DNA of 64,000 bases, taken from positions 41,908 through 105,907 of the forward strand of contig JAFLTL010000005.1 in the NCBI GenBank assembly GCA_022510505.1, read 5' to 3'. The first letter of the stretch is position 1; each line of letters starts with the position of its first letter. Shown here piece after piece: positions 62,201 to 64,000 of the stretch. Source of the stretch: Muribaculaceae bacterium. Lineage in GTDB: Bacteria; Bacteroidota; Bacteroidia; Bacteroidales; Muribaculaceae. The position numbers and the translations under genes were made by a program. The notes below the pieces were generated by a model. The model was not told where the DNA came from. It made no database searches and saw nothing but the letters and a program-made list of their open reading frames with translations.

Positions 62201-62375
62201 TGGTGTCAGCCCCGGGATAGAGCACCACCACCGATGCCTGTTTTACCGACACAGCAGGATCTTCTAATTTTGGCATTCTAAGGTAGGTTAGAACACCAAC
62301 CGCTATGATGAGCAGCATCAATGTCCAAAATAAGGTCTGACGCCGGATGAAAAACTTTGAGATTCTTTCCATCAT
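59229..62375 (-). CDS. RND family efflux permease (AcrB/MdtC-like)
   Basis: 1048 residues, full length for an inner-membrane RND pump with two sets of six TM helices and two large periplasmic loops. Features are VVVLYPGADTKRVEKDIVTVMEEQL near the N-terminus, GAFIIAMGMLVDNAVVIMDGI (TM4 with the proton-relay Asp) and LMGLVGMMMKNAIVLVDEI (TM10). It drives proton-coupled export of drugs or lipophilic compounds through the adaptor and TolC encoded beside it. Substrates cannot be inferred. The start is 62375 or 62372 (two adjacent Met). Confidence 0.95.
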   Translation of the reverse strand: MMERISKFFIRRQTLFWTLMLLIIAVGVLTYLRMPKLEDPAVSVKQASVVVLYPGADTKRVEKDIVTVMEEQLRALPDVKKISSTVKPGQALIQIEFNFETPIDEVEQHFDLVRRKVHDTELLLPPGVMSPIVIDDMMDVYGIFYSLSGEGYEIKELETFSKALKNDILAVKGVKRVMIGGLQREVIDIAFTPEQIHQNGMLPMLVAQSLQSSTKAINAGRIDNGDDRLFINVSKGASSVDEISDIVLNLPDGRKIRIGDIAKISRHEAPASTGGFYINGEPAVVLMVALENSAVVPDVGAEVDKVVGNTLSRLPVGLTINKEFFQPDQVNEAVSSFIINLIESVLIVIIVLMIAMGWKSGLIIGFGLMLTVLLSFPILSSLGTTLQRISLGAFIIAMGMLVDNAVVIMDGIMVDRKRGLPKTVYLHRIGRQTAMPLLGATIIAAATFLPIFLTNGTVGEFAGDLFLVICVSLLVSWLLALVQVPVCADRWLDPTDIKGDIAAQPPLNRIQKVVKGIVEYLIGHKVIAVCCAVMLLAGAGGGILLVKNVFFPDFNYDQFVLECYFPSESNPDAVRKRMLELSDTLMKEKDVRNVAISLGGAPGRYCLVRPIPEGGDDYAEFIVQCTDYHAVQRLSKDLTSRLRIIAPEAYIRARKYNFSVSSSHLVEVEFTGPNADELRRLGEIAAGIMRNSPYVDPYTVQTNWNTPSRQLAIGYSAQSAARAGVNREDVGNALMAATDGYTVGVISDKENLIPINIVMRDFNGERLKDLSNLPVWTMMNLNLSQNDMEGIMRGSVKKEDVQKKLFFTTTLANCVDSITTVLDESLIYRYNGQRALQVECDPDPYNIDATPDKLLKSVKPLIEKIKLPQGYAMRFVGESEVADDAMGKVMQNLPVMIVILIVVLLLLFNDWRKLAVIILCFPFVLCGIVPALILTQTPFTFLAILGLMGLVGMMMKNAIVLVDEINALSTGERLDLFPAIVQATLSRVRPVLLASLTTVAGMLPLVSDPMYGPLAVTVIGGLLIGTLVTLLFLPVLYSLLFKVKAGKR

Positions 62376-62376
62376 T

Positions 62377-63432
62377 TTATATATCGAGATCCCGTCGGTT
62401 CAAAACGTTTACTTTTTCTCCCTCAAAGAGTTGTTTGACTCCCGTCTCCACTACTTTATCCCCTCTTTCCAATCCTGAGACTATACTCATTTTGTCAATC
62501 GGAGTGCCTTTTATCATGACTTCTTTTCTGTGTATAGTAGAATCGGTTTCATCAAAAAGCCAAACAAATGTTTTCGATTCCTCATTTGTGAATAAGGATC
62601 TTGAAGGGATGATACTTCCGCTTTCCTGATTACCATTGGACTCAATCATTACCGAAATATTCATTCCCGGCGTAAGAGACTTGACAACTGAAGCCGGTAC
62701 CGAAAGTTTCATGTGATAGAGCATGTTGTTTTCTGCATCGGGTGTGAAACTGATTATATTAAGTGGTATGTCATCAGGAAATCCTGCAACTTTTCCCCTA
62801 GCCGAGTTTATATTGTCTTTCTTTAGAAAAACGTCAACCGGCATGTCAACTGACACTTTAAGGTTGGAGTCGTCGACTATATTGTAAACAGGTGTTCCGC
62901 CTCCAACTAATTCCCCTTCAGTCATATATTTCACGGATATATAGCCGTCAACAGGAGAAAAAAGACGTGTATAATCCAGTTTTCTTTTGACCATCTTAAG
63001 CTGCAGCTTCACCTGTTCATATCCTGCCTCAAATTTCTCATAATCATTTGGTGCAATATTATGACGCTGGAACATGGCATCCATTCGCTCTTTTTCTTTG
63101 GTCATTTGATTGTATTGAGCTTCCAATTGGGACACACCGATACGATAATCGCTGTCGTCTAATGTGGCCAAAAGTTGTCCCTTCCTTACGCGGTCTCCTT
63201 CTTTGACATACAATCTGTTAATTTTTCCATCGGCCATAAATGATGCGGTTGTCTTGGATGCTTCCTCAACAATGCCGGGATAATTAATCGTGGTATTTTC
63301 CGACAAAGATGTGACCTCGGAGAGCATCACATTTCTAATTGTACGGTCATTTTTGTATTCCTGTCGACAGCCAGTAATAATGGTCACGGCAGACAGAATT
63401 AAAAAAATTCCGCTCCTCCTGATTATATTCAT
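62377..63432 (-). CDS. RND efflux periplasmic adaptor lipoprotein
   Basis: 351 residues from the ATG at 63432, giving a lipobox (VTIITGC, Cys22); an ATG at 63444 is in frame. HlyD/MFP layout: barrel-sandwich hybrid with INRLYVKEGDRVRKGQLLATLDDSDYRI (about 70-97), an alpha-hairpin (about 100-140), VDGYISVKYMTEGELVGGGTPVYNI (about 160-184), beta-barrel and membrane-proximal domains to the end. It links the RND pump to TolC. First gene of the operon, one base before the RND gene. No regulator gene is next to it within this window. Confidence 0.94.
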   Translation of the reverse strand: MNIIRRSGIFLILSAVTIITGCRQEYKNDRTIRNVMLSEVTSLSENTTINYPGIVEEASKTTASFMADGKINRLYVKEGDRVRKGQLLATLDDSDYRIGVSQLEAQYNQMTKEKERMDAMFQRHNIAPNDYEKFEAGYEQVKLQLKMVKRKLDYTRLFSPVDGYISVKYMTEGELVGGGTPVYNIVDDSNLKVSVDMPVDVFLKKDNINSARGKVAGFPDDIPLNIISFTPDAENNMLYHMKLSVPASVVKSLTPGMNISVMIESNGNQESGSIIPSRSLFTNEESKTFVWLFDETDSTIHRKEVMIKGTPIDKMSIVSGLERGDKVVETGVKQLFEGEKVNVLNRRDLDI

Positions 63433-63467
63433 AATTGAAATCATTTCAATGTCTCTTGATTAGTTTA

Positions 63468-63499
63468 CAAAATTACTTAATATTGCCTATAATCTCCAA
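63468..63499 (-). promoter_or_regulatory. Promoter of the efflux operon: TTG ... TAATTTTG
   Basis: On the minus strand TTG (63499-63497) and TAATTTTG (63475-63468) have a centre spacing of about 27 bases, matching the Bacteroidota consensus, and lie 35 bases before the adaptor ATG. Confidence 0.6.
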
Positions 63500-63637
63500 T
63501 AAGTACCGTCTTCAAAAATGGAGTTATTATAACTTGAATGTAATTGTAAACGGTTCAGTTATGAAACGAGAGTGAAATTGTTACATAGGGATTCTTAAAT
63601 TTGCATTGAATTGTTTTAATAAGTTTTTCATGGAAAA

Positions 63638-63661
63638 AATCCCGACCGTGAGGCCGGGATT
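63638..63661 (-). terminator. Intrinsic terminator on the minus strand
   Basis: Arms 63638-63647 and 63652-63661 pair over 10 bp with a 4-base loop; on the minus strand the single plus-strand mismatch becomes a G-U pair and the stem is followed by TTTTTTCC. It would stop transcription coming from the tRNA side before the efflux promoter. Confidence 0.65.
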
Positions 63662-63694
63662 GTCTGTTTAATAAAAGATAGCAGATTTACAAAA

Positions 63695-63720
63695 AAAGTG
63701 TGCGTAAAAGTGTGCTTAAA
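63695..63720. repeat. Tandem repeat AAAGTGTGCNTAAA, two copies
   Basis: Copies at 63695-63708 and 63707-63720 differ at one base and repeat with a 12-base period. Such spaced direct repeats are typical of protein-binding arm sites, but no binding protein is known here. Confidence 0.55.
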
Positions 63721-63850
63721 TTATTATTTGAGATAGAAGAATGATGAAAAATGGGGCTAGAGGATTAACTCGCTTCGCTTGTCCATCCACAAAAAAAGAG
63801 GATCCTGCAAACAAATTGTAATAGAGTAATTCATAGTTGAATAGATTGTG

Positions 63851-63902
63851 GTTTATAGGGCCATCTCTTCACAAATAAATTAGATGAGATGACCCTATAA
63901 AC
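63851..63902. repeat. Long inverted repeat (17-bp arms)
   Basis: Arms 63851-63867 and 63886-63902 pair over 17 bp with an 18-base loop. On the minus strand the one plus-strand mismatch is a G-U pair, so the RNA structure is best on that strand. Confidence 0.6.
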
Positions 63903-63907
63903 AACAA

Positions 63908-63927
63908 AACCACGCATTCGCGTGGTT
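63908..63927 (-). terminator. Intrinsic terminator of tRNA-Ser
   Basis: Perfect 8-bp arms (AACCACGC / GCGTGGTT) with a 4-base loop; on the minus strand it is followed by TTGTTGTTT and lies 21 bases after the tRNA 3' end. Confidence 0.65.
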
Positions 63928-63948
63928 ACTCTTATTATAATTGGCTTG

Positions 63949-64000
63949 CGGAGAGAGAGGGATTCGAACCCCCGGAGGTGTGACCCTCAACGGTTTTCAA
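63949..64000 (-). tRNA. tRNA-Ser (anticodon TGA), 3' part, cut by the window edge
   Basis: On the minus strand the window starts inside the anticodon loop (TTGAAAA, anticodon TGA) and continues with a long variable arm, the T arm GGGGG-TTCGAAT-CCCTC and the acceptor strand TCTCTCC followed by discriminator G at 63949. The long variable arm and G73 identify a class II serine tRNA reading UCA. CCA is not encoded. The 5' half lies beyond position 64000. Confidence 0.9.

Larger units (their letters stand above)
63445..63948. other. Non-coding region between efflux operon and tRNA-Ser
   Basis: About 500 bases with no credible gene. It holds the efflux promoter, a plus-strand TAAATTTG box at 63596-63603, three hairpins (63638-63661, 63851-63902, 63908-63927) and a 12-base-period tandem repeat (63695-63720). 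The only short ORF, at 63630, is 13 codons and coincides with a hairpin. Confidence 0.7.

Noticed and set aside
63630..63671. 13-codon ORF (MEKIPTV...) as a leader peptide
   Set aside because: It coincides with a terminator hairpin and no gene follows on the plus strand.

Overview
The window looks like chromosomal DNA of a Bacteroidales bacterium (phylum Bacteroidota), possibly a Muribaculaceae or Barnesiella-like gut commensal; the family is a guess. The grounds are: start-proximal TAnnTTTG elements (the Bacteroidota -7 box) before many transcription units; lineage-typical proteins (long PurF, DUF2027-Smr protein, DUF3667 protein, GH95 fucosidase, small Asp-box protein); many lipoprotein signals; and moderate GC. 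I read 56 protein genes and one partial tRNA gene. No rRNA, CRISPR array or insertion sequence was seen.

Layout. 1-2.7 kb: a small unknown gene and a secreted GH95 alpha-L-fucosidase. 2.7-7.4 kb (minus): an operon of S1 RNA-binding protein, DUF2027-Smr protein, flavodoxin-ferredoxin fusion and U32-family protein, probably concerned with RNA or ribosome modification. 7.7-10.9 kb: DUF3089 lipoprotein, small membrane protein, rsmG, metallo-hydrolase, membrane protein. 10.9-16 kb: a minimal exopolysaccharide module (Wza-like, Wzz-like, O-antigen polymerase/ligase-like, GT4). 16-23 kb (minus): glyS, LemA, FKBP lipoprotein, TPR protein, tsaC, ClC channel. 23.2-25.8 kb: purF behind a long 5' leader with a strong hairpin, then a flavin reductase. 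25.8-28.4 kb: alkyltransferase and GH3 beta-glucosidase. 28.5-33.3 kb: transglutaminase-like protein, and the ftsB-like/membrane protein/mtaB/GT2 operon. 33.3-39.6 kb: ProX-type deacylase facing a tsaD-cinA-UvrD/AddA-like operon. 39.7-45 kb: a secreted 11-residue-repeat protein, an outer-membrane protein, fcl and gmd for GDP-fucose, and a HerA-like ATPase. 45-53.2 kb: a mixture of esterases, lipoprotein, DUF3667, nucleoside transporter, DUF362 and P-loop kinase genes.

53.2-57.9 kb looks like an accessory segment. It is visibly richer in A and T and holds an unrecognised lipoprotein with a 9-bp tandem repeat, a WYL-domain regulator tightly linked to a divergent uracil-DNA-glycosylase-like protein, a small Asp-box protein and a two-TM protein with an unrecognised soluble domain. 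The WYL/UDG-like pair is the best candidate here for an undescribed system. 57.9-63.4 kb is a three-gene RND efflux operon. The window ends in the 3' part of a tRNA-Ser(UGA) gene (minus), preceded by about 500 bp of non-coding DNA with hairpins and a tandem repeat.

Themes that connect the genes: t6A/ms2t6A tRNA modification (tsaC, tsaD, mtaB) in three separate operons; fucose use (GH95) and GDP-fucose synthesis (gmd-fcl); and a secreted protein of seven 11-residue repeats resembling the repeats of eukaryotic synucleins.
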